Source: an uncultured Clostridia bacterium (GTDB lineage: Bacteria; Bacillota; Clostridia; Oscillospirales; Ruminococcaceae). From it: DNA of 64,000 bases. Of the stretch, positions 8,665 to 16,472 are shown piece by piece. The DNA is taken from assembly GCA_947626755.1 (NCBI GenBank), contig CANQTP010000010.1, forward strand, positions 1-64,000, in the 5' to 3' direction. The translations under genes were made by a program, and so were the position numbers. The stretch's first letter is position 1. Every line of letters begins with the position of its first letter. The notes under the pieces were generated by a model. It made no database searches and had not been told where the DNA came from. It worked only from the letters and a program-made list of their open reading frames with translations.

Positions 8665-9138
8665 TCAGCCAATGCTCATAGGCACGAGCATAGCAAGAAG
8701 TATTCCTAAAAGTGCGCCGCCCAGAACTTCAAAGGGCGTGTGTCCCAGATATTCTTTAAATTCCTTTTTCTTTTTGCTTTCGGTCTTATTTTCGGGAGTT
8801 TCTATGCCCCGATCTTCAAATATCCTGTTTATCTTGTTGATGGCACGGGCATGGAGCCCTGCGGAGCGCCGAACACCCATAGCGTCATACATTACCACCA
8901 TTGCAATAATGAACATCAGCGCAAATTCGGGGGAATCCACCCCGCACTGCCTGCACATTGCCACAGCCGCAGAGCATACAAGCGCCGAATGTGAACTCGG
9001 CATTCCTCCCGCTCCAAAAAGTCTTTCGGGATCAAATTTCTTTGTCTGTAAAAAATTCAGAAAAGTTTTTATTATCTGTGCCGCGCACCATGATACTACA
9101 GCCGTGACAAGAACATAATTGTAACCTATATTATTCAT
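8665..9138 (-). CDS. Divergent PAP2-family membrane protein (YuiD/DUF212)
   Basis: A 157-residue membrane protein of the divergent PAP2 (acid phosphatase/vanadium peroxidase-related) family, as in B. subtilis YuiD. The conserved GGMPSSHSALVCSA segment near residue 44 and the VMYDAMGVRRSAGLHA segment near residue 82 are visible. There are about four hydrophobic helices with a lysine-rich cytoplasmic loop (KTESKKKKEFKEY). It lies between ispA and dxs, which suggests polyprenyl phosphate metabolism, but no substrate is established. Confidence 0.85.
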   Translation of the reverse strand: MNNIGYNYVLVTAVVSWCAAQIIKTFLNFLQTKKFDPERLFGAGGMPSSHSALVCSAAVAMCRQCGVDSPEFALMFIIAMVVMYDAMGVRRSAGLHARAINKINRIFEDRGIETPENKTESKKKKEFKEYLGHTPFEVLGGALLGILLAMLVPMSIG

Positions 9139-9159
9139 TCCGTTTCATATCCTTATATT

Positions 9160-10050
9160 TTAGTAATTCCTTCCGAGAAGGTACATGGAAAGCTGTTCAA
9201 GAAATCCGCTGTCAGGAAAATTTTTCAGTTCTCCGCAGGCTTCCGCAGTAAGCTGTTCCGCGTATTTCCGTGAATCTTCCAAACCTTTCAGCGAAGCAAA
9301 AGTGAGCTTTCCGTTCTTTTCATCGCTGCCCACGGGTTTCCCGAGGATCTTTTCGTCCGCGGTCATGTCCAGAATATCGTCCTTTATCTGAAATGCAAGA
9401 CCAAGCTTTTCTGCGTAACGTTCCGCGGCTTCAATAAGCGGCTTGTCCGCGCCTGCGGCGATACAGCCCATCTTGCAGGCGGCTTTCAGCAGCGCACCCG
9501 TTTTCATGGAATACATATTTAAAAGCAGTTTTTCGTCAAATTCTCCCGCATATGTAGTATCTATCACCTGTCCGCCTATCATTCCCATAACTCCCGTTGC
9601 TTTGGAAAGTTCGGAAATAAGCGCAATGCGTGTCTCTGCGGAGAGTTTTCCGTCCTCTGCAAGAATTTCATATGCGAAATTTAACAGCGCGTCTCCCGCA
9701 AGAAGCGCCTGCGCTTCCCCGAAAGCCTTGTGGCAGGAAGGTTTCCCGCGCCGCATATCGTCATTGTCCATACATGGCAGATCGTCATGTATAAGGGAAA
9801 ATGTATGTATCATTTCCAGAGCGCAAGCCGCAGGAAGCGCGTCCTCCTCGTTTCCTCCGCAAATGCGGCAGAATTCAAGCACTAACACCGGGCGTATGCG
9901 TTTTCCCCCTGCCGAAAGCGAGTACCACATAGCTTCGATAATATCCGCCTGCGCGCCTGCTTTTTCGAGAACTTTCTGCTTGATCTCTTCAAGGCGGGAA
10001 TTTATTATGTCCGCAAGTCCGTCAAGCCTTTTCTTTGCAAATTCGTCCAT
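9160..10050 (-). CDS. ispA: Short-chain polyprenyl diphosphate synthase (farnesyl type)
   Basis: Condenses isopentenyl diphosphate with allylic diphosphates, probably to farnesyl diphosphate. Both aspartate-rich motifs are present: DDLPCMDNDD (first) and DDILD (second). An upstream in-frame ATG at 10062 has no ribosome binding site. The ATG at 10050 has GGAGG 5 nt before it and is preferred, giving 296 residues. It overlaps the region of the xseB stop codon and follows xseA-xseB, a common Firmicutes arrangement. Confidence 0.93.
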   Translation of the reverse strand: MDEFAKKRLDGLADIINSRLEEIKQKVLEKAGAQADIIEAMWYSLSAGGKRIRPVLVLEFCRICGGNEEDALPAACALEMIHTFSLIHDDLPCMDNDDMRRGKPSCHKAFGEAQALLAGDALLNFAYEILAEDGKLSAETRIALISELSKATGVMGMIGGQVIDTTYAGEFDEKLLLNMYSMKTGALLKAACKMGCIAAGADKPLIEAAERYAEKLGLAFQIKDDILDMTADEKILGKPVGSDEKNGKLTFASLKGLEDSRKYAEQLTAEACGELKNFPDSGFLEQLSMYLLGRNY

Positions 10051-10061
10051 AAGCACCTCCA

Positions 10062-10319
10062 TCAGAACGGCAGTATTTCATCATCGTCATCGCCGTCCTC
10101 ATCTTCAAAGGACTCACTTTCTGCGGTATCTTCTTCGCCGTCATCGGGAACGGTCTCTTCCGTTACCGACTGTCTTGCAGTTTCAAGCTGTTTCTTGCAT
10201 TCCGCAAGAAGTTTTACTCCCTGCTGATATGCCGCAATCGACTCTTCCAGCGTGATCTTGTTGTCCTCTAATTTTTTCACTATGTTTTCAAGACTTTTCA
10301 GTGATTTTTCAAAGCTCAT
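10062..10319 (-). CDS. xseB: Exodeoxyribonuclease VII small subunit
   Basis: Small subunit of the ssDNA exonuclease formed with XseA. The conserved core FEKSLKSLENIVKKLEDN and LEESIAAYQQGVKLL is present. The protein continues into an unusually acidic tail of about 30 residues (runs of Asp and Glu) ending ILPF. AAGGA lies 9 nt before the chosen ATG; an ATG six codons upstream overlaps the xseA stop and has no binding site. 85 residues. Confidence 0.93.
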   Translation of the reverse strand: MSFEKSLKSLENIVKKLEDNKITLEESIAAYQQGVKLLAECKKQLETARQSVTEETVPDDGEEDTAESESFEDEDGDDDDEILPF

Positions 10320-10333
10320 TTTTGCCGTTCCTT

Positions 10334-11500
10334 TCATATGATCTCTGCGGAGACGTTTCCGTCCGCAAATCTTATTTCCGTCCTGTCGCCTGCGGAAAGT
10401 TTATCTGCCGAATCTATCAGTTTTCCGTCCTTGTATACAAGAGAATATCCTCTGCCCATGGTCTTTAGCGGACTGAGACTGTCTATAACAGCCGCGAAAC
10501 GCGCAACTTCCGACTCCATAACGCGGATATTTGCAAGATACTGTAACGTCATTCGCTTTTCAAGACTTCTTATGCGTTCTGAGATAACGTTCAGCCTGTT
10601 TGACGGAGAAGCCGCCGTAAGCCTCTTGGAAATAAGCTCCAATTGCCCGCCGAGATCGTCTATCTTTGAGTATATCCTCATGTCAAGAGTCTGACCCAGC
10701 GAATCAAGATAGCGCATAAGTTCATTCCTATCGGGAACTGCCAGTTCAGCCGCTCTTGACGGCGTTGACGCTCTTACATCAGCCGAAAAGTCGGACAGCG
10801 CAAAGTCCGTTTCATGTCCCACCGCTGAGATTATCGGCGTTTTGCAGCTGTAAACGCATCTTACCACACTTTCGTCACTGAAAGCTATAAGATCTTCAAA
10901 AGAACCGCCGCCCCGTCCGCAGATCAGCAGATCGAGACCTTTTGAGTCCGCATATCGTATCGCCCTGCAAATCGACGCGGGAGCCTGCTCCCCCTGAACA
11001 AGAGAGGGGAAGACCGTTACTTTTGCGATAGGGAAGCGCGCGCCGAGTATTCTTTTCATGTCCTCAACAGCCGCGCCGTTGCCTGAAGTTATAAGACCGA
11101 TGCTTTCGGGCATTGAGGGCAAAGGCTTTTTATGTTCTTCGGAAAATATGCCTTCTTCCGCAAGACGTTGTTTGAGTTTTTCGTAGGCAATATGCAGTTC
11201 TCCCAGACCATCGGGCTCCATGCGGTTTACTATAAGCTGATATTCGCCCCTTGCTTCATAGACGTTAATATCTCCCACAGCGGAGACCTTTGAACCGTTT
11301 TCAGGTCGGAAATCAAGATACTGATTCCTTCCCCTGAACATTACCGCGTTAAGGGTACACTGCTCATCTTTCAGCTTGAAATACATATGTCCCGAAGCGT
11401 ATTGAGAAAAGTTGGAAATTTCTCCCGAGACCTGTATATTCTTGAATTCGCCGTCTTCTAATTTGCTTTTTACGGCTTGGGTGACTTCCGTTACCGTCAA
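10334..11500 (-). CDS. xseA: Exodeoxyribonuclease VII large subunit
   Basis: Catalytic subunit of exonuclease VII. It has an N-terminal OB fold (NIQVSGEISNFSQYASGHMYFKLKD) and the nuclease core (GNGAAVEDM, CGRGGGSFEDL, GHETDFALSDFSADVRASTPSRAAEL). At 388 residues it is somewhat shorter than the typical 400-450. It begins with TTG at 11500, which shares bases with the TGA of the upstream gene; GGAAG lies about 9 nt upstream. Confidence 0.95.
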   Translation of the reverse strand: MTVTEVTQAVKSKLEDGEFKNIQVSGEISNFSQYASGHMYFKLKDEQCTLNAVMFRGRNQYLDFRPENGSKVSAVGDINVYEARGEYQLIVNRMEPDGLGELHIAYEKLKQRLAEEGIFSEEHKKPLPSMPESIGLITSGNGAAVEDMKRILGARFPIAKVTVFPSLVQGEQAPASICRAIRYADSKGLDLLICGRGGGSFEDLIAFSDESVVRCVYSCKTPIISAVGHETDFALSDFSADVRASTPSRAAELAVPDRNELMRYLDSLGQTLDMRIYSKIDDLGGQLELISKRLTAASPSNRLNVISERIRSLEKRMTLQYLANIRVMESEVARFAAVIDSLSPLKTMGRGYSLVYKDGKLIDSADKLSAGDRTEIRFADGNVSAEII

Positions 11501-12435
11501 TTGACAGCACTTCCTTTCAATGCTGCAAAAACAGCCGTTCCCGCAGCGTTGTCGCAGGAAAATGCGGGTTCCGCAAAGTATGCGGCAAAATCATTTTCCA
11601 GCTTGTTTCTTATGATCCTGTCGGACATTACTCCGCCTGCAAATACAACAGGAAGCTGTCCGTATGTTTTCAGAGCATGAACGGTCATTTCCTTTACCGT
11701 CATGTAAATATATTCCAGACAATACAGCGCCGTGTCCTCGCGGGAAGCACCTTTGTCAAGCATTGTCCTGCATTTGTTTTCCAGACCCGAAAGACAGCAA
11801 TTCCCATCGCGGATCACAGGTTTTATCGTAAATCTTTCAACGCTTTTTGCCGCCAGAGCTTCAAGCTGTTTCCCGCATGGGAAATCCAGACCAAGCATAA
11901 GTCCCACTCTGTCAACGGCTTGTCCCGCTTTCAGGTCAAGGGACGTGCCTGTTTCGGAAATTTTCAGGATATTTTCTTTGTCAGGCTCGCAAAGCAAACA
12001 ATCGGTAGTCCCGCCGCTGACATGGAAAGCTATGAAACGATCCTCCGCAAGATCAAGCTTTCCCGCCGAATAAAGCGCCGCAAAAATGTGTCCCGCTTGG
12101 TGGGAAGTTTTGTAAACGGGGATCCCGCATACCGCCGACAGGGAATCCGCCAGACCTTCTCCGCAAAGGAAACAGGGCATATACGAGCCCTCAACGTTCC
12201 TCGGACGGACGGAAACGCCTATCCCATCGGGAATGCCGTTCATTTCCGAAAACACCCGCTCCACCACTTCGGGAAGCTGCTTTGTGTGGTGGAATACCGC
12301 ATCGCTCTGCCGCAGACCCGCTTCGCCTTTCTTTACGGGCAGAAGTTTCCCCGCCGTGATGATACTGCTGCTTTCCGTATCGTACAAAGCCGCCGATGTG
12401 GTGTAGTTGCTGGTATCAATCCCCAGAAACTTCAT
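11497..12435 (-). CDS. Kae1/TsaD-like paralog (M22 family ATPase fold)
   Basis: A 312-residue ASKHA-fold protein related to TsaD/Kae1, which makes tRNA t6A. It keeps the metal-binding H112-x3-H116 (SHQAGHIFAA), GIDTSNYTTS at the N-terminus and VSGGTTD in the nucleotide site. Its length and divergence fit the second, shorter Kae1-like protein found in many Clostridia rather than canonical TsaD. AGGAG lies 8 nt before the ATG at 12435, and the start overlaps nusB by 20 nt. Function is not established; a t6A role would be inference. Confidence 0.8.
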   Translation of the reverse strand: MKFLGIDTSNYTTSAALYDTESSSIITAGKLLPVKKGEAGLRQSDAVFHHTKQLPEVVERVFSEMNGIPDGIGVSVRPRNVEGSYMPCFLCGEGLADSLSAVCGIPVYKTSHQAGHIFAALYSAGKLDLAEDRFIAFHVSGGTTDCLLCEPDKENILKISETGTSLDLKAGQAVDRVGLMLGLDFPCGKQLEALAAKSVERFTIKPVIRDGNCCLSGLENKCRTMLDKGASREDTALYCLEYIYMTVKEMTVHALKTYGQLPVVFAGGVMSDRIIRNKLENDFAAYFAEPAFSCDNAAGTAVFAALKGSAVN

Positions 12436-12835
12436 TTTTGCCGCTCCTGCTCCTGAAAAACGCTCCAAGCAGTCCGTTGACGAACTGAACGTCCTGCTCG
12501 TATGCGAATTTCTTTGTAAGTATTACCGCCTCGCTGATAGCAACGTTATCAGGAACGGTATCGTCAAACATCATCTCATAAAGGGCTATCCGCAGAATGG
12601 ACATGGAAACTTTCGGAATACGGCTTATCTGCCGCTTCTCGCTGAATTTTGCAATTACTTCGTCAAGCTGTTCCGCTTTTTCGTCCACAGCCTTGAAAAA
12701 ATTTTCCGCGTCCTCGTTTATCTCGAAAAGATCCGCTTCGTAAGCCGTGTCCAGAATGTCGTCGGCAGTGCCGTCGCTGAACATCTTTTCAAACGTGAGG
12801 AAAAATACCGCTTCTCTTACTTCACTTCGTTTCAT
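12416..12835 (-). CDS. nusB: Transcription antitermination factor NusB
   Basis: All-helical RNA-binding factor that joins NusE in rRNA antitermination. The N-terminus (REVREAVFFLTFEKMF) and C-terminal signature (VPDNVAISEAVILTKKFA and VNGLLGA) are clear. 139 residues, usual size. It is placed between the Gls24-like gene and the Kae1-like gene, consistent with a translation-related operon. Confidence 0.93.
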   Translation of the reverse strand: MKRSEVREAVFFLTFEKMFSDGTADDILDTAYEADLFEINEDAENFFKAVDEKAEQLDEVIAKFSEKRQISRIPKVSMSILRIALYEMMFDDTVPDNVAISEAVILTKKFAYEQDVQFVNGLLGAFFRSRSGKNEVSGD

Positions 12836-12870
12836 TTGTAAAAAACTCCCAACTCATTTTATAACGCAGA

Positions 12871-12927
12871 AAAGCAAGCCCGCTCAGAACCGCATTCAAC
12901 AGAATACGGTATAAGAGAGCCTGCTTT
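12871..12927 (-). terminator. Imperfect hairpin between gls24-like gene and nusB
   Basis: The inner stem ACCGCATTC (12889-12897) pairs with GAATACGGT (12902-12910), one mismatch, with outer arms AAAGCA.../...TGCTTT. On the minus strand it is followed by TTTTCTGCG. It may attenuate transcription between the Gls24-like gene and nusB; the U tract is short. Confidence 0.4.
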
Positions 12928-12932
12928 GCGCA

Positions 12933-13277
12933 TTATTCCTTTTCAAAAATAATATCCTTTACGAACACGCTTACCTTTGTAACGGCTATTCCCGTCATGT
13001 TCTGGACGTCCTCTTTGACCTGTTTCTGTATCTTTTCCGCGGCTGTCCGCACCTTGCAGGAATCAGAAACTATAATGCTTACGGCGATTTCCGCCGCGCC
13101 GCCGTTCATGCGTATCCTTACGGGGCTTTTCTCCACGCTGAACAGGAACGGCACAATACATTTCTTGGAAACGGCAAAGCCTCTTACGCCCTCAACGCCG
13201 TTAACGGCGGATTCCGTTATCTTGGTTATAACGTCCTCGGATATTTTAACGCTGTCAGTCTTTCCATTTTTGCTCAT
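12933..13277 (-). CDS. Asp23/Gls24 family envelope stress protein
   Basis: A 114-residue Asp23/Gls24-domain protein. It begins KISEDVITKITESAVNGVEGVRGF and contains the IAVSIIVSDSCKV and VQNMTGIAVTKVSVFVKDI strands typical of the fold. In Firmicutes such proteins sit next to nusB and are linked to the cell envelope. It is the first gene after a promoter at 13354-13382. Its mRNA leader contains a 7-bp hairpin (13300-13306 with 13322-13328) just before the GGAGG site. Confidence 0.88.
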   Translation of the reverse strand: MSKNGKTDSVKISEDVITKITESAVNGVEGVRGFAVSKKCIVPFLFSVEKSPVRIRMNGGAAEIAVSIIVSDSCKVRTAAEKIQKQVKEDVQNMTGIAVTKVSVFVKDIIFEKE

Positions 13278-13353
13278 TTAAAAATACCTCCGCAATTGCG
13301 GCTGACAGGAAAATTCAGGAAGTCAGCCTTTCAAAAAAATCATATACAATACT

Positions 13354-13382
13354 ATTATACCAGATTTTTTTGAAAGAAACAA
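13354..13382 (-). promoter_or_regulatory. Promoter of the gls24-like/nusB operon inside a 14-bp inverted repeat
   Basis: TTGTTT (13377-13382) and TATAAT (13354-13359) with 17-nt spacing read toward the Gls24-like gene. A perfect 14-bp inverted repeat (13328-13341 with 13363-13376, arms CTTTCAAAAAAATC) brackets the -10 box. The arrangement fits an operator, or a hairpin ending spoIIIAH transcripts. Confidence 0.65.
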
Positions 13383-13925
13383 CTACTTGACCTCAAAAAT
13401 TCTAATATTTTCTGCGGGAATTGTCACCTCTGTTAATAAAATGTCTTTAATTTGCGCTGCTTCCGAGGGAACGAGCCCTTCCGACTTGACAACAATGTTG
13501 GCTGTAGAGCCGTTGAGATATACCACACAGTCGTCAAAGCCCTGCGCTTTGATAAGATTTTCCACGGTGCTTTCGCTTTCAGACAGCTTGGAAAGATTTA
13601 CCGCTTCGTTTGTATAGGAAACGGATTCCTCGTCGGAAAGGTCGCCGCCGCCAAGGATAGTGGAAAGAGTTTCCACGGCTTCATCGCGGGAAGTCATTCT
13701 TGCAAGGCGCACCTGCGCGAAATAGTCGCTTTCACTGTCGGCATTCACAAAAGCCGCATCGCCGTAATTTACAGCTTCTGTGCTTTCCGCGTCCGCATCT
13801 GCGGTGGAAATATCCTGATCCGCAACGGAGAAAGCGTAGTTCATGTAGATCGCCGCGCCGAGAATAAGCGTAAGGCAGGCGAGAATGATATGTTTTTTGC
13901 CGATGATAAGATTGGGTTTTCTCAT
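13383..13925 (-). CDS. spoIIIAH: Stage III sporulation protein AH
   Basis: Forespore-engulfment channel component made in the mother cell; its periplasmic domain binds SpoIIQ in B. subtilis. A single N-terminal membrane segment (HIILACLTLILGAAIYMNYAF) is followed by a low-complexity Asp/Ala/Ser stretch and a C-terminal EscJ/YscJ-like ring-forming domain (VENLIKAQGFDDCVVYLNG, ...VPSEAAQIKDILL). 180 residues against 218 in B. subtilis. Last gene of the spoIIIA operon. Confidence 0.92.
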   Translation of the reverse strand: MRKPNLIIGKKHIILACLTLILGAAIYMNYAFSVADQDISTADADAESTEAVNYGDAAFVNADSESDYFAQVRLARMTSRDEAVETLSTILGGGDLSDEESVSYTNEAVNLSKLSESESTVENLIKAQGFDDCVVYLNGSTANIVVKSEGLVPSEAAQIKDILLTEVTIPAENIRIFEVK

Positions 13926-13937
13926 AGAATTTTCCTC

Positions 13938-14459
13938 CTATTTCATTTCTGCCACATAAATTTTATTTGTGGGGATACTCAGCGCCGTTGACACGGCAAG
14001 ATAGATCTTTTCGCATACCCGCGGGTCATCGCCTCCTTCGCAGACTATCAACACGCCGCTTACGGCGGGATTGTTTATTTTTTTGAGAAGGGCTTCCTCT
14101 TGGGAGCCGTTCTCTATAATGACATAGCTGTTTTCCGATTGTGACGGACTGATTTTTTGTGTTTCCGCATAAACATACTCCTCAGTGGATCTGATGGTAA
14201 GCATTACCTTTGCTTTTCCCACGCCTTCTATTTCGGAAAGCATGGCGCAGAGCCGCTCTTCCGTGCCTGCGGCGTAAATATCCGCGCTTTCAAAGCTTAT
14301 CTTATCGGCGGGGCGGGGTTCACGTTCATTGTCCTCTCCCGAAATATCCGAAAGCGCAATAATTATCATCAGAATGATCCCCGCCGCTGCGGCGATTTTC
14401 AGGAAAATCGGCTTTTTGACAAGTTCCTGTATTTTGTCAAGAAATTCCTGCAAGTTCAT
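13938..14459 (-). CDS. spoIIIAG: Stage III sporulation protein AG
   Basis: Single-pass membrane protein that forms the large ring of the SpoIIIA-SpoIIQ channel. The membrane segment (IFLKIAAAAGIILMIIIAL) lies near the N-terminus. The ring domain has the typical ETQKISPSQSENSYVIIENG and NNPAVSGVLIVCEGGDDPRV segments. 173 residues, shorter than B. subtilis (229). A GTG immediately before the ATG at 14459 is also possible. Overlaps the end of spoIIIAF by 23 nt. Confidence 0.9.
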   Translation of the reverse strand: MNLQEFLDKIQELVKKPIFLKIAAAAGIILMIIIALSDISGEDNEREPRPADKISFESADIYAAGTEERLCAMLSEIEGVGKAKVMLTIRSTEEYVYAETQKISPSQSENSYVIIENGSQEEALLKKINNPAVSGVLIVCEGGDDPRVCEKIYLAVSTALSIPTNKIYVAEMK

Positions 14460-14940
14460 CACCCTTTTCTTTTATCTCCGAAATTATCTTTACGCTGCCG
14501 TTCACAGCGTTTCCTATGCAGTTTTCGGCGTCCGCGACCTGTTCTGCGTTGTCAAGAACAAGCCTTATCTCACTAATAGATATGCTGCCGTTTTCGGAAA
14601 TATTAATACTTGTCTCGATTTTTTCGGGATAAATATCCAACTTGCCAAGTTCTGTTTCCAGAGCCGCGCTGATATTGCTTTCCACCGAACGGATAAAGTA
14701 CCCGTATGTATTTTCGCTTATCTCCTCGAAATTTCCTGTACTTCCGGAAACGGAACTTTTCAGTGCGGAAAAATCAAACTTCCCGCCGAGAACGGGTTTC
14801 AGAACGCTTAATATAAAGATAAGCGAAAATATGATCTTCATCTGCTTCCCGAACTTTTCCGAGGGGTACAGCGACCCGAAAACGGTTATCACTATCCCCA
14901 GAAAGCAAGCAGACGCAGAAACGAGCCTAAAAACGTCCAT
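14437..14940 (-). CDS. spoIIIAF: Stage III sporulation protein AF
   Basis: Membrane component of the SpoIIIA complex. Two N-terminal hydrophobic helices (LVSASACFLGIVITVFGSLY and MKIIFSLIFILSVLKPVLGG) precede a soluble domain ending in a conserved ISEIRLVLDNAEQV-type strand. The frame is open 30 codons further upstream into the repeat block. AGGAG lies 7 nt before the ATG at 14940, giving 167 residues, so that start was chosen. Confidence 0.88.
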   Translation of the reverse strand: MDVFRLVSASACFLGIVITVFGSLYPSEKFGKQMKIIFSLIFILSVLKPVLGGKFDFSALKSSVSGSTGNFEEISENTYGYFIRSVESNISAALETELGKLDIYPEKIETSINISENGSISISEIRLVLDNAEQVADAENCIGNAVNGSVKIISEIKEKGDELAGIS

Positions 14941-14975
14941 AGCTTTTCTCCTCATTTTCCAAAATTGAGAGTTAA

Positions 14976-15331
14976 GAGCAGGCTCAACCTGTCGAAAAAC
15001 ATATTTTAAATTTGTTTTGAAACAGTCCACCGGACTGTTTCAAAAGACAAAAACTAAATAACTTGCCTATTTTAAGGGGACGCCCTCTATCGCAGGGCGT
15101 CCCCTCTTGCCGCCTACGGCGGCAATTCACCCCTTGCGGAGCTCTTAATTAGGGGAGTTCCGCCGTCTGCGGACGGCGGCGGGGGCTCCGCCCCTCGACC
15201 CCGCAGCCTTGAAAGGCTGGCGAACTTTTTCCTCAATTTTGCGCTTCGCGCAAAATTGCAATTACTTTTTCGACAGACTGGAGCAGGCTCAGCCTGCTAA
15301 TTACGCATTACGAATTACGCATTACGAATTA
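14976..15331. repeat. Composite block of stacked hairpins inserted between spoIIIAE and spoIIIAF
   Basis: The 388 bases between spoIIIAF and spoIIIAE hold no gene. A core at 14989-15276 is bounded by 11-bp inverted repeats (CTGTCGAAAAA and TTTTTCGACAG). Outside these are direct copies of GAGCAGGCTCA at 14976-14986 and 15281-15291. Inside are successive perfect hairpins: 15015-15045 (14-bp stem), 15076-15104 (11 bp), 15108-15124 (7 bp), 15160-15179 (8 bp), 15204-15219 (6-7 bp) and 15235-15257 (10 bp). Two exact tandem copies of AATTACGCATTACG (15299-15326) follow, then AATTA, which contains the TAA of spoIIIAE. The architecture suggests a non-autonomous mobile or REP-like element. Confidence 0.75.
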
Positions 15332-16462
15332 AGTTGCGAGTCCAACGAGCATAAGTATCGCCGTGGAAATTATAAGCATTACCGAAAAGGAAACAAGTAT
15401 GCTGAAAACAGCGGAAAGTATCCAGTTGGTGTTCTTCATAAGCACTTTCAGACGGGGAACGCCGAACAGCTCCGATACCACCCCCGCCGCCATGAATATC
15501 AGCTTCATAGCCGCCGCTTCAAGTATGGGCGGAAGTATCATTATAAATATGACCGCTATCCCGAAAAATCCCACTCCGCCCCGAAGCAAGCCAAGACTGT
15601 TCTTGACGGTGGTGTAAGTGTCCGCCACCGCCCCGCCTATCACGGGAACAAAATTGGACACCACGAATTTTGCCGCCTTTACGCCTAAAGTGTCCGCAGA
15701 CGCGCCCAGAATACTCTGCAAGGACAAAAGCCCCAGAAATACGGTCATTATGAATCCCAGCACGAATGTTACCGCGTTCTTGACCGCTTCGGTTATTCCC
15801 GAAAGGTGAAAGCCCGGGTTAAGGGCTTCAACTATCCCCATAGCCATGCAGACAGAAAGCGCGGGCACGATTATTTCTCCCGAAAACTGCACCGAGACCT
15901 CCGCCACAAGCACTACAAGCATATTGTATACCACCGCCGAAGTGACGCTTCCCGAGGACGCTGTTATCCCCGCAAAAACAGGAACATAACCAAGCATGAA
16001 CATTCCCCCGGAGTCAAGGGCTTCCGCCGCCGAGGAAATGCATTCCGACACCGCCCCCGAGATCACTCCCACCGACACCAGAACGCATACCGCCCCGAAT
16101 ATTCCAGAAAGGGGCTTGCTTGAAATGCTGTCCTCCATGCTTTCCACCACAGCCGCCGCCGCGATGACCGCAATAAGCGAAGCAAGAACTTTCAAAGGAC
16201 GCACCATGGCTTCCTTGAACTTGTCCCATATGAATTTCATGACTTCCGCAGGGGTAACGGCTGTCATGGCGTCGGTGTTTTCGGGGGAAAATCCCCGCTC
16301 CTCCACAATTTCACGGACTTCGGGTGAAAGACTGTCTCCGAGACTTTCCGTGTCTATGCCGAGTTCTTCGGAAATTTCCCTCATTTCCGCATGAACGGAC
16401 ATTCCCGAAAATAACGGAAATGCAATAAAACAAATAAGCAGAATTATCAGCGTTCTTTTCAT
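15329..16462 (-). CDS. spoIIIAE: Stage III sporulation protein AE
   Basis: Multi-pass membrane protein of the SpoIIIA channel. A signal-like N-terminus (TLIILLICFIAFPLFSG) is followed by about seven hydrophobic segments, including the conserved GAVADTYTTVKNSLGLLRGGVG loop. 377 residues against 399 in B. subtilis. AGGTG precedes the ATG. The stop codon lies inside the final AATTA of the tandem repeat that follows, so the extreme C-terminus may have been altered by the insertion. Confidence 0.93.
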   Translation of the reverse strand: MKRTLIILLICFIAFPLFSGMSVHAEMREISEELGIDTESLGDSLSPEVREIVEERGFSPENTDAMTAVTPAEVMKFIWDKFKEAMVRPLKVLASLIAVIAAAAVVESMEDSISSKPLSGIFGAVCVLVSVGVISGAVSECISSAAEALDSGGMFMLGYVPVFAGITASSGSVTSAVVYNMLVVLVAEVSVQFSGEIIVPALSVCMAMGIVEALNPGFHLSGITEAVKNAVTFVLGFIMTVFLGLLSLQSILGASADTLGVKAAKFVVSNFVPVIGGAVADTYTTVKNSLGLLRGGVGFFGIAVIFIMILPPILEAAAMKLIFMAAGVVSELFGVPRLKVLMKNTNWILSAVFSILVSFSVMLIISTAILMLVGLAT

Positions 16463-16472
16463 ATCCGTTCAC

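Noticed and set aside
15299-15331. CRISPR-like repeat
   Set aside because: Only two adjacent 14-bp units with no spacers and no cas genes nearby.
15209-15688. Open frame on the plus strand running from the hairpin block into spoIIIAE
   Set aside because: It is antisense to a certain gene, has basic low-complexity sequence typical of shadow frames, and no ribosome binding site.
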